Of a stretch of 54,683 bases of DNA, positions 28,401 to 35,412 are shown piece after piece. The position numbers were made by a program, and so were the translations under genes. The stretch comes from Myxococcales bacterium. Lineage in GTDB: Bacteria; Myxococcota_A; UBA9042. The stretch spans positions 1-54,683 of the forward strand of contig SHZD01000009.1 in assembly GCA_009692465.1 (NCBI GenBank), in the 5' to 3' direction. Positions within the stretch are counted from its first letter, which is position 1; each line of letters opens with the position of its first letter. Below the pieces are notes generated by a model. It searched no databases. It was given only the letters and a program-made list of their open reading frames with translations, and was not told the origin of the DNA.

Positions 28401-28561
28401 CAGAGCCAGATGTGGATGCCAAAGCGTTGATGCAAGAAGAAATCGCCAAGATGATGGCCGAGGCGATCCCGGCCAGCGAGACCCCGGTTGCCGCGGCGGT
28501 GGATGTGCCGCGGCCAGCAGCTAACAAGCGATTTGTCATCGACTTGCGCACCCATCGTTAG
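25481..28561 (+). CDS. rne: ribonuclease E/G with long disordered C-terminal tail
   Basis: Endoribonuclease that initiates mRNA decay and processes rRNA. The start is the ATG giving MTKRMLLSMDR, with AAGGAG 8 bases upstream; the product is 1026 residues. Seen are an S1 domain (about 38-120), the catalytic metal-binding aspartates in VAIDVNSGR (about 300) and VVIDFIDMR (about 343), and the zinc-link pair C-x-x-C in DSCQHCSGTG (about 400, usually CPRC). From about 545 the chain becomes disordered: Ala/Gly, then about 200 residues of repeated R-x-E-G-G/R-x-D-G units, then an arginine block of about ten consecutive Arg (about 870) and acidic Ala-rich sequence. It ends with a short basic FVIDLRTHR motif. 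The tail has RNase E-like degradosome-scaffold character, so RNase E is favoured over the shorter RNase G. Confidence 0.92.
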   Translation: MTKRMLLSMDRDESRAAVIEDGLLVHIEIEPNNRNTCKGNIYRSTVARVEPSLQSAFVDFGNDKQGFLPVGEIHPKLRGNNSDKRAPVQELIRSKQDLLVQVSRDEIGQKGATLSTFISLPGRYLVLIPESDQEKAGVSRKLSDEARERIKKLTETMKVPEGFGLIVRTAGETATETELAKDLLYLTRQWEHICKRYDEAKGPTLLYAERSLAVRFVRDYFTKDIEEIVIDDDETCHEVKEFLGVLMPRSLAHVHRYAGDVPMFARYGMEGKVEDVFSRQVFLRSGGSIVIDQTEAMVAIDVNSGRVKEKDIEETARATNIEAAQEIAHQLMLRDMGGLVVIDFIDMREKKYVREVETALKDAFKNDKARTKLGHISEFGLLEMSRQRIKSSVNKGTFDSCQHCSGTGRIRAFESVAMAVLRRIYEAVAQRRVRYVIAVVPAQSARYLLNARRSELAGLEKQYHLTIEIIGVESLPSTQVMVECLEEEPQESGADRADHAKMVRVHQELDVVRNTLIKREETRLQIETTVAKRGAGVDYQEIYKEVRKMTPPDPATDAKPNTPRGRQDDSQTGAPAVVAGVDAAYEELPAPRGFGAWLKGLFGLGSAAAPVPAVAVAPAALAGPAAGGDAAAGGNTLVDSRGRRESRDREGRGRGRGDGGQARGDGAQGRAEGGHSRSEGGLGRGESSAARADGQQARADGNGTRGDGRRDSLSDGRSESGPEPRAGRAESGRGEGRSDRGGDRQRRSETGRTEGLRSEGGRPEGGRFEGARSEGARQLDAGRNPEGTRNPELGRSSELSRSPEPDRSAEQPGQPSANGSAESAQATEVLRAAKPGTGEADTGIAGAADPSGDEAAAGAHAAAVLAENNRRRRRRRRRGPGRGDGAAATGGGAGLEEGDEDDGDACADSEAVADREFSDGDRTASAVEKAATAVAADGEQAHADHQTAAAVVQSAEPSAAGAVGDQAVDPDPDAEPDVDAKALMQEEIAKMMAEAIPASETPVAAAVDVPRPAANKRFVIDLRTHR

Positions 28562-28720
28562 GGCTCGCACATGAATACGTCATTCATTTACCGTGCCCGT
28601 TTGCTTGCTGTGTGGGTCGCAAGCCCGCGTCTTTACAGCCGACTCGCTGCTCCGCTCTTTTCGCAGATCGATCGAGTTATTCTTTTACACGCCCTTAGAG
28701 GGTGTTTATCTTCAAACGCC
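28562..28720 (+). repeat. dispersed element A variant after rne
   Basis: Begins about 10 bases after the rne stop with the palindrome TGAATACGTCATTCA, then TTTACCGTGCCCGTTTGCTTG, GTGGGTCGCAAGC, CAGCCGACTCG and ATCGAGTTATTCTTTTACACG. The same head, better preserved, is at 42288-42310. The same tail is at 41926-41960 in reverse. A further 160 bases to the next gene show nothing recognisable. Confidence 0.75.
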
Positions 28721-28883
28721 TGCTGCGCGTAACCATGCATCCCGCCATGCTTTGTTGTCAGCCCTCTTCCTCCTTGCGACGCACTACAAGTGCGCCTCAG
28801 TCGTCAGAGTGCCTCCGCCTCGCCTTGCGGGCCCCTGTTTCCGCTCGCTTCGGCAATCAATGTAACCACCCTCTTAGCCGCCG

Positions 28884-30299
28884 ATGGTGCCGGTTTCCGT
28901 GCCTACTTCGTTGAGCACCGCCGATCTTGTGGTCGTCGTGGACGATGACGCGGCCAACGCGGCGAGCGTGCACAAGATTTTGCTGCGCGAGGGCTTGCCT
29001 TGCGAAATCGCCGCCGATGGGCAAAAAGCACTCCAACTGCTTAGAAAAGAGCGTGTTGCAGTACTGTTGACCGACTTGATGATGCCGCAGGTCGACGGGT
29101 TTTCCCTGCTGCACGCAGCAGCCGTGACCAGTCCGGGCACTGCGGTAGTGGTGATGACGGCCTATGGCACCGTCGAAACCGCAGTCGAAGCGATGAAGCA
29201 AGGCGCGTACGACTTTCTGACCAAGCCGCTGCGCCGCGGCGAGGTGGTCCGCGCGGTGACTCGCGCTCTGGAGCGCTCGGCGCTGCGCCGCGAAAACGAC
29301 CAGTTGCGCGACGAACTGGCCCGGTCCAGCCGAGGTCGCGACATGTTGGGCCAAAGTGCGCCGATGCGGCGGGCGGTGGAACTACTAGAGCAAGTGGCGC
29401 CGGCCCGTACTACCGTGCTTTTACAGGGCGAATCGGGCACCGGTAAGGAAGTTTTTGCCCGCGCCCTGCACCGCAAGAGCGGTCGCCACGGCGCATTTGT
29501 GGCGGTCAATTGCGCGGCCATCCCCGAAACCCTGATTGAATCTGAACTGTTTGGTCATGAGCGCGGCGCATTTACCGGCGCAGTCACCACCACCATGGGC
29601 AAGTTTCAGCAGGCCCATGAGGGCACCCTTTTGCTCGACGAAATTGGCGAATTGCCACTGGGATTGCAAGCAAAACTGCTGCGGGTCTTGCAAGAAGGCG
29701 AGGTTCAGCGCATCGGCGCGCCCCATCCCCAACGCATTGATGTGCGCGTCGTGGCGGCGACCAATCGCGATCTGGAAGCAGAAATGCAGGCAGGTCGGTT
29801 CCGGCCCGACTTGTACTATCGCTTGGCGGTGATCGCCGTCGAATTGCCGCCGCTGCGAGCCAGAGGCGACGACATTGAGATGCTGGCTCAGTACTTTGTG
29901 CGCCGTTTTGCCGCCCAAAATAACAAGCCACAACTGGTCCTGGGTGGCGAAGCATTACAGGCGCTGCGCGACTATGTGTGGCCTGGCAATGTTCGAGAAC
30001 TGGAAAACGCCATCGAGCGAGCGGTGGTTTTGGCGCGCAGTGATGCAGTGGCGCTGCACGATCTGCCCGATCGGGTGGCGCGAGCCGAAGCGGGCAGCCG
30101 CGAGTTGCGGTTTGTGGTCGGCACCCCGCTCGAAGAAATGGAGCGCAGCGCAATTGCGGAGACGCTGCGGCTGACAGACGGTGACAAGCGGCGGGCGGCC
30201 GTGCTGCTGGGCATCGGCGTGCGCACCCTGTATCGGCGCTTGGACGAAATCGCTGGCGTCGACAAGAGCGCGGCGGAAGAGGGCAGCCATGGTGATTAG
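28884..30299 (+). CDS. NtrC-family sigma-54-dependent response regulator
   Basis: 471-residue transcription activator. The receiver domain (about 12-130) has the acidic pocket VVVDDD, the phosphoacceptor Asp about 64 in LLTDLMMPQVDG, the TAYG switch and the KP lysine in FLTKPL. The AAA+ domain (about 150-385) has Walker A GESGTGKE, the sigma-54 contact loop ERGAFTGA, Walker B LLLDEIGEL and the sensor NVRELENAIERA. A Fis-type HTH closes the protein (KRRAAVLLGIGVRTLYRRLDE). It should therefore act at -24/-12 promoters. No histidine kinase is adjacent. The following unknown gene overlaps its end by 11 bases. The ATG has no clear ribosome site, so the start is less certain than the function. Confidence 0.94.
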   Translation: MVPVSVPTSLSTADLVVVVDDDAANAASVHKILLREGLPCEIAADGQKALQLLRKERVAVLLTDLMMPQVDGFSLLHAAAVTSPGTAVVVMTAYGTVETAVEAMKQGAYDFLTKPLRRGEVVRAVTRALERSALRRENDQLRDELARSSRGRDMLGQSAPMRRAVELLEQVAPARTTVLLQGESGTGKEVFARALHRKSGRHGAFVAVNCAAIPETLIESELFGHERGAFTGAVTTTMGKFQQAHEGTLLLDEIGELPLGLQAKLLRVLQEGEVQRIGAPHPQRIDVRVVAATNRDLEAEMQAGRFRPDLYYRLAVIAVELPPLRARGDDIEMLAQYFVRRFAAQNNKPQLVLGGEALQALRDYVWPGNVRELENAIERAVVLARSDAVALHDLPDRVARAEAGSRELRFVVGTPLEEMERSAIAETLRLTDGDKRRAAVLLGIGVRTLYRRLDEIAGVDKSAAEEGSHGD

Positions 30300-31677
30300 T
30301 CCAGCCCAAACGTTGCGGTCCGCGCTGGCAACCGGCAGCGAAGAAGAGGTCGCCGCCGCCGCGATTTTGGCCGCTCAAGCAGGGTTGGACGACGGCCATC
30401 TAGCGGCAATTGTCGCCGAGCAGTTAGCGCCGTGGTTGCCTGTTCTGCCGCCGCCGGTGGTCTGGGCCCTGTGCGATGTACCCGCTTTGGCCAGTGGCGT
30501 CGAGGCCGATCGCCGCGCTGTCCTGTGGGCGGTGGCGTTTGGGCTGCTGGCTGAGGCCCAACGGAGCACTCAACTGCGGTCTCAGCGAGACGCACAACCA
30601 CAAACTCAGCGCGACGACCAACCCAAGCGGCCAGCCGCGCCGACGCTTGCGGACGACTCGGGCGAATCTGGCAGTAATTCCGAATGGTTGGCCCTATCTT
30701 GCCTAAGCCCAGGGGATGGCGCCGCCGCGGCAGTTACCGCGCTCAAGGTGCTGGAACTGAGCGACTTGGCCGGAACGGCGGTGCTGCTCCCGGCGCTGGG
30801 TGCGGCGATTGCCAACTATCCGCAGCAGCTGGCCTATACGCGCGGCCACGCTGAACGGCGCCTCGACTGGCAGGATTCGCTAGCGGCTGCCAGTGGTGGC
30901 CGCGACCAAGTGAATGTCCGCTCCTTTGTCGAGCCGAAATTTCGCCTGCATGTGCTCGACGGCGGCTGTCGCGGGGCGCTGCGAGCGGTGCAGCGTGGAG
31001 TGGAAGTCGGCATTGCACATGAGCTTTTAGCTCAGTCGGTGGTGATGGCGGCCGCCGATCGCCTGTGGCGCTTCGACGCCCAGCACGACGACGACGATTC
31101 GGTGGCCGAAGGTCGCGGCGATGCTGAATTGGTACTGGTGGCGGCCTCGGCCATGCGCCAGTTGCGGACCCGCGTTCCCGCCCAAGTTTGGTTGCAATTG
31201 CTGTATTTTTGCAGTGGTTTGGTCGCCGTTCACGCGCCGCTCGACAAACCGATCGCCGACCGCATCGACTTGCCAGAGCCCCAAGCCTTGCCGCAAAGTT
31301 GGGACCATGGTCCAGAAATTGCAAAAATTATTGCGCACTTGAGCGCCGGGCGCGCAACCCAAGCCATCGCGGTGTTGCGGGGCTATTTCTTGCTCGGCCT
31401 ACCCGAGCAACCCCTGTGTGCGTTGCTGCGCGAAGCTGCCGTCGGCGATTTTCGCGGCCGTTTGCTGGATCAGGCGCGAGCGATCAGTTGCTTGCGTGCG
31501 GCGATTGATGAGTTCGCGGCAGCTGCCGGTCATCCGCAGCGCGAGTTGATTCTGGCTGCTGCCATGGCCAGTGTCTGCGCCCCAAACCGGCCGCGGCACG
31601 GGGCCCAACAGGCCCAATTGGCGTGGCAGCGGGCACATCTCCATTGGAAGCAACGCCGCTTGGTCGGTGACGTTTGA
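30289..31677 (+). CDS. protein of unknown function overlapping the NtrC-type regulator
   Basis: 462-residue soluble, helix-rich protein that I do not recognise. The start is taken as the ATG giving MVISPAQTLRSAL, 11 bases inside the regulator gene; an earlier in-frame start would overlap it by 119 bases. There is a Gln/Arg/Asp-rich linker near 95-125. The best-ordered part is about 195-330, with NVRSFVEPKFRLHVLDGG and AQSVVMAAADRLWRFDAQHDDDD. The AAADRLWRFD helix faintly recalls helical regions found beside Rieske domains in some actinobacterial proteins, but no iron-sulfur motif is present and I give this no weight. Coupled translation suggests a shared role or regulation with the response regulator. 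It is followed directly by a repeat element. Confidence 0.75.
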   Translation: MVISPAQTLRSALATGSEEEVAAAAILAAQAGLDDGHLAAIVAEQLAPWLPVLPPPVVWALCDVPALASGVEADRRAVLWAVAFGLLAEAQRSTQLRSQRDAQPQTQRDDQPKRPAAPTLADDSGESGSNSEWLALSCLSPGDGAAAAVTALKVLELSDLAGTAVLLPALGAAIANYPQQLAYTRGHAERRLDWQDSLAAASGGRDQVNVRSFVEPKFRLHVLDGGCRGALRAVQRGVEVGIAHELLAQSVVMAAADRLWRFDAQHDDDDSVAEGRGDAELVLVAASAMRQLRTRVPAQVWLQLLYFCSGLVAVHAPLDKPIADRIDLPEPQALPQSWDHGPEIAKIIAHLSAGRATQAIAVLRGYFLLGLPEQPLCALLREAAVGDFRGRLLDQARAISCLRAAIDEFAAAAGHPQRELILAAAMASVCAPNRPRHGAQQAQLAWQRAHLHWKQRRLVGDV

Positions 31678-32113
31678 GCCGGTGGGCCCGTGCAAAATCA
31701 AGTCGATTTTGCATCTCGGCCCATGGCTTGTTTGACGGGTCGCTAACTCGCGGCTTTTCAAGCCCACTGCACGCTTCGTTCCTATCCCGGTTCGATCGCG
31801 CAATTCTTGCTCGGGCCCTCAGTAGGCCTGCCCGCAGTACCGAATAAGAGTGCCCACTGAGAATCGTGCCGCGGGCCGGCGGGCAACTGAGGCGGTGGCG
31901 ATCGCCCTGCATCGGCGGATCGTGCCATCCATTGCAGCGAGTATTCGCTTGACTGCGCCCGTGCCGGACCCGTAATCGGCTCAGGGAGTAAACGGCTCAC
32001 CCTTTACTCTTTCCCATGGTCTTGGCACCTGCTAGGCTTGCACGGGTGCGCAGGCGGCGCACGCAGAGGTGCTTGTGCAGGGGCGAACACAGGGTAACGG
32101 CACCACAAGCTGG
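31678..32113 (+). repeat. dispersed element A variant and spacer
   Basis: From 31684 a two-tier hairpin (GGGCC...GGCCC outside; TGCAAAATC/GATTTTGCA inside, 31691-31713, 5-base loop) starts 6 bases after the stop of the preceding gene. It is followed by ATGGCTTGTTTGACGGGTCGC and TTCGATCGCGCAATTCTTGC up to about 31830. A very similar element follows the next gene at 33975. From 31830 to 32113 nothing is recognised; the VWA-gene promoter should be there. Confidence 0.75.
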
Positions 32114-33958
32114 ATGGACGGCCAGCGGCCAGCAGCGCAACTAGCTTGCGCCTGCGTGGTGGCATGGGTGGTCAGCGCCTGTGCCCAGAGCGAACCCATT
32201 GCTGCGGCCGCCTCTGGCGCAGACTCCACTGCCCAAGACAATTCGGCAGCCGATGGTGTCTCGACCGCCAGCTTGGATGCTGCAGTACAGCCAACCGACG
32301 CCGAACCACCGCCGGACTCCACCGCGGATTCGGCGAGCACTGCCGATCAGGCCAGCACTGCCGATCAGGCCAGCGCTGGAGATCTGGCAGGCGCTGGAGA
32401 TCTGGCAGGCGCTGGAGATCTGGCAGGCGGCGACGACGACGCTCTGACTGCTGACGCCGAAGTGGCTGCCGCCGACGCCAGCACGCAAGACCTGGTGGGC
32501 GCAGACGCAAGTGGGGCCGAATTGCCGCCAAGCGATGCCAACGCCGGCAGCGATGCAGTCAGCGTATCGTGCAAGCCGGGCAGCCACGTCTGCGAGGGCG
32601 CCAAACTCAAGACCTGCTTGCCCAAAGGCAATTCGTGGACTTTGTCCAATTGCTTTCCAGGCATGACCTGTTTGGGCGGCGAATGTGTAGCCGTCGCCAA
32701 CAACTTGATCATCGCCTTTGATACCTCAGGGTCGATGAACGACACCATCAAGATCAATAATCAGCCCAAATGCGCGGCCGGCTACACGACGTGGCCGACT
32801 TGTGAATACGACGACGTCAAGTGGCCCGGCGGGTGCACCCGGATGGGCGCCTCCAAAGCGGTGTTCAAACAGGCGCTGGCCAAGATCGACGACACCTTGG
32901 TCCATATGGCGCTTTTTCGCTTCCCGCAAAAGGTCAACAACACCGCCAACCCCAATTGCTCATCGGGGTATCAGACTGGATCAACAACGATTTCTGGCGA
33001 CTTGAGCGAAGAAGCCATGGTCGACAACGCGCCAGCTTGGTTCTGGAACGGCTTGAGCGAAATCTTGTGCGTGCCTTTCGCAGCCAACGTCGCGGTCAAC
33101 ATCAAAGACGCCATGCTGCTGTGGATGGATGGCAAAGAGGACAAGCTCGCGGTGCCGCCCAATCCGGAGTTGCGCCCCACCGGCAGCACGCCGATCGGCA
33201 AGACCCTGTTCTATGTTGGCGAATATATTCGCCATAAAGTCGTAATCGACGGCAAGCCGTGCACCACCGACGCCAGTTGTGCCAATGTCAATTACGCCTG
33301 CAAAAATGGCACCTGCGTCGATCCCAACCGCTCCTGCCGCGAGACCGTGGTGGTGATGTTTACCGATGGCGGTGAGGGCAATTCGACGTCGTTTTTTGGG
33401 CCGTGGGTGCAGGCCAAACGCTTGTCGATGGGCTTGGGCTGCGCCGTCGACGCCGATTGTGCTGGCGGTGCGGTGTGCAAAGAGAGCAAGACCTGCAAAA
33501 AGGCCTCGGCCCAAACGGAAGTGTGCGCTTCGGATTTGGAGTGCGCCGCCGGGGCCAAATGCGCTGGCGGTCTGATGTGCCTGCCCAAGGACTCGGTCAC
33601 CGGCTATCTGTGCAGCAAAGGCATGACCGCGTGCTTGCCTGATGCCACAGCCGGCGCGCCCTCGTTTTGCGACGGAGTGTGCGTCAAAGATCCGCGGCCA
33701 TTGCTGACGACAACGGCCAAGGTCGCCACCAACAACGTTTTGCGCTCTTTTGACGGCAAACCGCTGTCGGTGCGGGTCATCGTCGTCGACATCAGCGGCA
33801 GCACCGTCGCCAGCGCGATCACCGGTTCAGCCAGCATCGCCATTGCCGGCAACGGCAAATTGCTGGGCGCCGATGCCAGCGATCCTACGGCATTGTTGGC
33901 CAGCCTCGACGCCGCCTTTGACATCAAGACCAAGAAGGTTTGCGGCGTCGAAAAGTGA
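32114..33958 (+). CDS. lipoprotein with von Willebrand factor A domain
   Basis: A 614-residue exported lipoprotein. The signal ends in the lipobox VSAC (Cys about 23 from the ATG at 32114; a GTG at 32069 is an alternative). About 130 residues of Ala/Asp/Ser-rich spacer follow, including 18-bp coding repeats (ADQAST, then three GDLAGA). A Cys-rich module (CKPGSHVCEGAKLKTC) precedes the VWA domain with the MIDAS start FDTSGSMND (about 201-209) and later VVVMFTDGG. Inserted in the VWA domain are several short Cys-rich Dickkopf-like segments (CTTDASCANVNYACKNGTC, CAVDADCAGGAVC). Such proteins are typical of myxobacterial cell surfaces; ligands are unknown. It is first of three consecutive lipoprotein genes. 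Confidence 0.85.
   Translation: MDGQRPAAQLACACVVAWVVSACAQSEPIAAAASGADSTAQDNSAADGVSTASLDAAVQPTDAEPPPDSTADSASTADQASTADQASAGDLAGAGDLAGAGDLAGGDDDALTADAEVAAADASTQDLVGADASGAELPPSDANAGSDAVSVSCKPGSHVCEGAKLKTCLPKGNSWTLSNCFPGMTCLGGECVAVANNLIIAFDTSGSMNDTIKINNQPKCAAGYTTWPTCEYDDVKWPGGCTRMGASKAVFKQALAKIDDTLVHMALFRFPQKVNNTANPNCSSGYQTGSTTISGDLSEEAMVDNAPAWFWNGLSEILCVPFAANVAVNIKDAMLLWMDGKEDKLAVPPNPELRPTGSTPIGKTLFYVGEYIRHKVVIDGKPCTTDASCANVNYACKNGTCVDPNRSCRETVVVMFTDGGEGNSTSFFGPWVQAKRLSMGLGCAVDADCAGGAVCKESKTCKKASAQTEVCASDLECAAGAKCAGGLMCLPKDSVTGYLCSKGMTACLPDATAGAPSFCDGVCVKDPRPLLTTTAKVATNNVLRSFDGKPLSVRVIVVDISGSTVASAITGSASIAIAGNGKLLGADASDPTALLASLDAAFDIKTKKVCGVEK
32327..32434. repeat. 18-bp coding repeats in the VWA lipoprotein
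   Basis: Two units of GCCGATCAGGCCAGCACT-type (ADQAST) followed by three of GCTGGAGATCTGGCAGGC (AGDLAG). The second unit shares GAGATCTGGC with the unrelated 18-bp array in grpE. Confidence 0.8.
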
Positions 33959-33974
33959 GCACCGGCGTTAGTGT

Positions 33975-34212
33975 TAGGGCCGGTGCAAAATCAGGTCGAT
34001 TTTGCTCGCGGGCCCATTGCTTGCTTGGTGAGTCGCTAACTGGCGGCTTTGCAAGCCGACTCGACGCTCTGTTCCAATCGCGGATCGACCGAGTTGTTTT
34101 TTCACCAGCCCTTGGTCCGGCGCCGACCTGTGGGCTGCCGGCGAGGATCGGCTGGCTACCGCCTCGACCACTCGCCGCCGACGCTACAAAATTGCCGAAG
34201 AACAATGGAGCG
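33975..34212. repeat. inverted pair of dispersed elements A
   Basis: The left element (33977-34120, plus orientation) has the head GCAAAATC/GATTTTGC (33985-34005, 5-base loop, outer GGGCC/GGGCCC), then TTGCTTGCTTGGTGAGTCGC and GGATCGACCGAGTTGTTTTTTC. It matches the 31684 element closely. The right element (about 34186-34290, minus orientation) has AAAATTGCCGAAGAACAATGG, CCTACAAAGCAAGCAAGGAGA and the head around 34263-34287. Its head runs into the next coding sequence. The pair abuts tail to tail. Confidence 0.8.
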
Positions 34213-35139
34213 ATGAACCGCTCTAGGCGGTCGCTTTCGACCTACAAAGCAAGCAAGGAGACGCCGAGCAAATTCCATTTGATCGGCCCTCTGCTGTGGT
34301 CAGTTCTGTGCGCCTGCAGCGATCCGGGGACCAGCCCAGCTGCCAGTCCCGCGACATCCATGCTGGACGCGACCGCTGCCGAGGCAGTCGAGGACGCGAC
34401 TTGGCGCCAGAGCATCGAAACAGCAAGTGGCGATGAGTTGCCTGCCAGTGCGACGTCTACCCCCACGGACGCCGGCCCAACGGACCTCGCCAGCGATGCC
34501 ACCGAGCCTGCAACTGAAACCGCTAGCGCTCCTTTTGATGCGGGCGACGGGGCACTGCCACCCTGTTGGGTTGGCGGGCCCCCGCCTGTCGCCGCCACCA
34601 CGGTCGGTGGTCCGCCGCCAGCGCCGTGCAGTCAAGTGCAGCCGCCGCAATGGTTCGACGGCGGGCCGGTGCCGCCACCGACGCTGACGGTTAAGCTTGG
34701 GCGCTACGATGCCAAGCACAATTGGCTCGCCTATACCGATGGCGATTGGGCGCCTTTGCAGCAAGGCGGCCAAGGCGGGGGCCTCTTTCACCTAGCGCTG
34801 GCGCCCAAGGTGCTGCTGCCGGCACCGGCAGGTCGGACCGTCAAGCTGCAGTTGCTGGCGTTTGCGTTGCAGGGCTGCGCCACCGTGGCGACCCACCAAA
34901 AGCCGGTGTTTCCCTTTGTAGAAGCCCCCGATGCGGGTCCGTGGTACATGCCAGATCCGAGCAAGGCACTGGTCGCGGTGTTTGTGGCCTCCGGCCCGCA
35001 GGCCAAAGCCAAAGTGTGCGGCCAGTGGTTGCATGTTTGGGTCCGCTTGGCCAGCGCTGACGGGGCAAATTGGGGAGAAAACCACGTAGTCTTGAGGATG
35101 TATGACGACACAGCCTTGCCAAGTGGGCCTGCGCCTTAG
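34213..35139 (+). CDS. putative lipoprotein of unknown function
   Basis: 308-residue product if started at the ATG at 34213 (MNRSRRSLSTYKA...); the frame is open further upstream but only through repeat DNA. The hydrophobic stretch HLIGPLLWSVLCACSD gives a lipoprotein-type signal (LCAC). The next 90 residues are Ala/Thr/Asp-rich and probably disordered. The rest (about 115-308) includes Pro/Gly segments (WVGGPPPVAATTVGGPPPAPC) and a beta-rich domain with KLGRYDAKHNW, AGRTVKLQLLAFALQGC and KAKVCGQWLHVWVRLA. I know no matching family. The first 25 codons, including part of the signal, lie within a copy of repeat element A, so the N-terminus may be a recent acquisition. It lies between two other lipoprotein genes. 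Confidence 0.65.
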   Translation: MNRSRRSLSTYKASKETPSKFHLIGPLLWSVLCACSDPGTSPAASPATSMLDATAAEAVEDATWRQSIETASGDELPASATSTPTDAGPTDLASDATEPATETASAPFDAGDGALPPCWVGGPPPVAATTVGGPPPAPCSQVQPPQWFDGGPVPPPTLTVKLGRYDAKHNWLAYTDGDWAPLQQGGQGGGLFHLALAPKVLLPAPAGRTVKLQLLAFALQGCATVATHQKPVFPFVEAPDAGPWYMPDPSKALVAVFVASGPQAKAKVCGQWLHVWVRLASADGANWGENHVVLRMYDDTALPSGPAP

Positions 35140-35162
35140 AGGCCGAACGCGACAGGGTCCTG

Positions 35163-35290
35163 CATGAACAGTGCCCGTTTGCCTGCTGGCAAGGTCACAA
35201 ACCGTCGTTTTTGCAGCGGACTCGTCGCCCCGGCTTTTCTTCGTGCTCGACCGAGTTGCACTTCTGGCCGCCGCTGCATGGCACTTGACA
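35163..35290 (+). repeat. degenerate dispersed element A
   Basis: Contains AACAGTGCCCGTTTGCCTGCT, AGCGGACTCGTCGCCCCGGC and CTCGACCGAGTTGCACTTCT, corresponding in order to the 28565-28690 element but more diverged. It begins about 23 bases after the stop of the preceding lipoprotein gene. Confidence 0.5.
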
Positions 35291-35350
35291 CGGGTCACCG
35301 TTGGGGCCAAAGCAGCGGTACGGCGCGTGTTTCGCTGGCCTTGCCGGTAT

Positions 35351-35380
35351 TTGACACTGCCGCGACCCAAGTGTTACCGT
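35351..35380 (+). promoter_or_regulatory. candidate promoter for the MopE-like lipoprotein
   Basis: TTGACA (35351-35356) followed after 18 bases by TACCGT (35375-35380), 32 bases before the ATG at 35413. The -35 is perfect and the -10 weak. Confidence 0.3.
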
Positions 35381-35412
35381 TGCCGTGCTCACTGGTCTGT
35401 GTGGAGGCGCCT

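Noticed and set aside
27502-28551. 349-codon Ser/Pro/Ala-rich minus-strand open frame
   Set aside because: Antisense of the low-complexity RNase E/G tail.
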